A DNA stretch of 64,000 bases from positions 1 through 64,000 of the forward strand of contig CAZLDS010000007.1 of assembly GCA_964558395.1 (NCBI GenBank), written 5' to 3'. How positions within the stretch are numbered: the stretch's first letter is position 1; the number at the start of each line of letters is the position of its first letter. A program made the position numbers and the translations under genes. Below are positions 63,751 to 64,000 of this stretch, one piece after another. The notes beneath the pieces are model-generated. The model was not told the DNA's origin. It made no database searches and saw only the letters and a program-made list of their open reading frames with translations. This DNA is from CSP1-5 sp964558395 (GTDB lineage Bacteria; Methylomirabilota; Methylomirabilia; Methylomirabilales; CSP1-5).

Positions 63751-64000
63751 TCAGGCCCCAAACTTGACAAGATGCAAGGCATGGGCCAGGGCGATCGGCA
63801 GGATTTCCTTTCCCCGGAGACGTCCCAGACCCCCCTGCAGGCATCCCCGTTCCGAAAACTCCCGGGCTTCATCGGGCCGGCAGCAGCGGGCCGAGAGCAA
63901 CAGCGGAACCGGGTGCCAGCTGTGTGTCTTCAGCGCCGCTGGTGTAGAGTGGTCCCCCGTCACCACCAGCACATCCGGCCGCAGCCCCAGCAGCACTGGA
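63751..64000 (-). CDS. apgM: 2,3-bisphosphoglycerate-independent phosphoglycerate mutase, C-terminal part
   Basis: The last 82 codons of an archaeal-type, metal-dependent phosphoglycerate mutase, continuing beyond the window. The metal-binding VVTGDHSTPAALKTHSWHPVPLLL is characteristic of this family (alkaline phosphatase superfamily), and the end is LPIALAHALHLVKFGA. The enzyme interconverts 3- and 2-phosphoglycerate in glycolysis. The rest cannot be assessed. Confidence 0.88.
   Translation of the reverse strand, partial: PVLLGLRPDVLVVTGDHSTPAALKTHSWHPVPLLLSARCCRPDEAREFSERGCLQGGLGRLRGKEILPIALAHALHLVKFGA

Overview
The window is about 64 kb of G+C-rich bacterial chromosome, densely packed with genes and without rRNA, tRNA, CRISPR or complete insertion sequences that I could find. 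The gene set suggests a Gram-negative, respiring, largely autonomous bacterium: Tat- and Sec-exported proteins, c-type cytochrome, lipoprotein, futalosine-type menaquinone synthesis (mqnE, mqnC), a periplasmic-type formate dehydrogenase, flavin-dependent thymidylate synthase (ThyX) and archaeal-type phosphoglycerate mutase. This mixture recalls uncultured lineages such as Methylomirabilota (NC10), but that placement is my inference and not demonstrated by a marker gene here.

Layout. 1-11.4 kb: glutamate synthase gltBD, an S1/P1-type zinc nuclease, a lipoprotein gene behind a consensus sigma-54 promoter, a Yip1-like membrane protein, and aconitase (acnA) behind a strong sigma-70 promoter. 11.4-28.6 kb: one functional island for tungsten/molybdenum and formate. 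On the plus strand lie a helix-turn-helix/periplasmic-binding-like regulator, a Mop-domain protein and a TupABC oxyanion importer; on the minus strand lie two moeA genes (one fused to the same binding-like domain), fdhD, and a formate dehydrogenase operon (Cys-type catalytic subunit, four-cluster Fe-S subunit, NrfD anchor, small Tat protein, CooT-like protein), preceded by a TorD chaperone and a large HdrA/MvhD-related Fe-S protein. Importer, cofactor insertion, sulfuration and enzyme are thus encoded together.

28.6-39.2 kb: exported proteins (cytochrome c, FG-GAP repeat protein, NxxGxxAF repeat protein), membrane proteins, mobA, an rluB-type pseudouridine synthase, a fatty acid desaturase, and several short unrecognised genes. 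39.3-49.5 kb: a 1212-residue fusion of a thioredoxin/DUF255 (YyaL-like) protein with an aldo/keto reductase, a lower-G+C PIG-L deacetylase gene, thyX, and a TPP-riboswitch operon encoding a Rieske protein followed by thiC. 49.5-57.7 kb: a B12-type radical SAM enzyme beside a cobalamin-binding-type protein, mqnC and mqnE, yjbQ, a hydrolase, decayed azlC/azlD, and a TatD-like hydrolase. 57.7-64 kb: a 2-oxoacid dehydrogenase operon (E1 alpha, E1 beta, E2, E3) with lipB and a TPR gene, ended by a 15-bp hairpin terminator; then the 3' part of apgM running off the window.

Regulatory and structural highlights are the TPP riboswitch with a visible terminator and possible antiterminator, the long formate dehydrogenase leader containing a hairpin that is stable only on the transcribed strand, and at least five intergenic tracts built of degenerate seven-base repeats.
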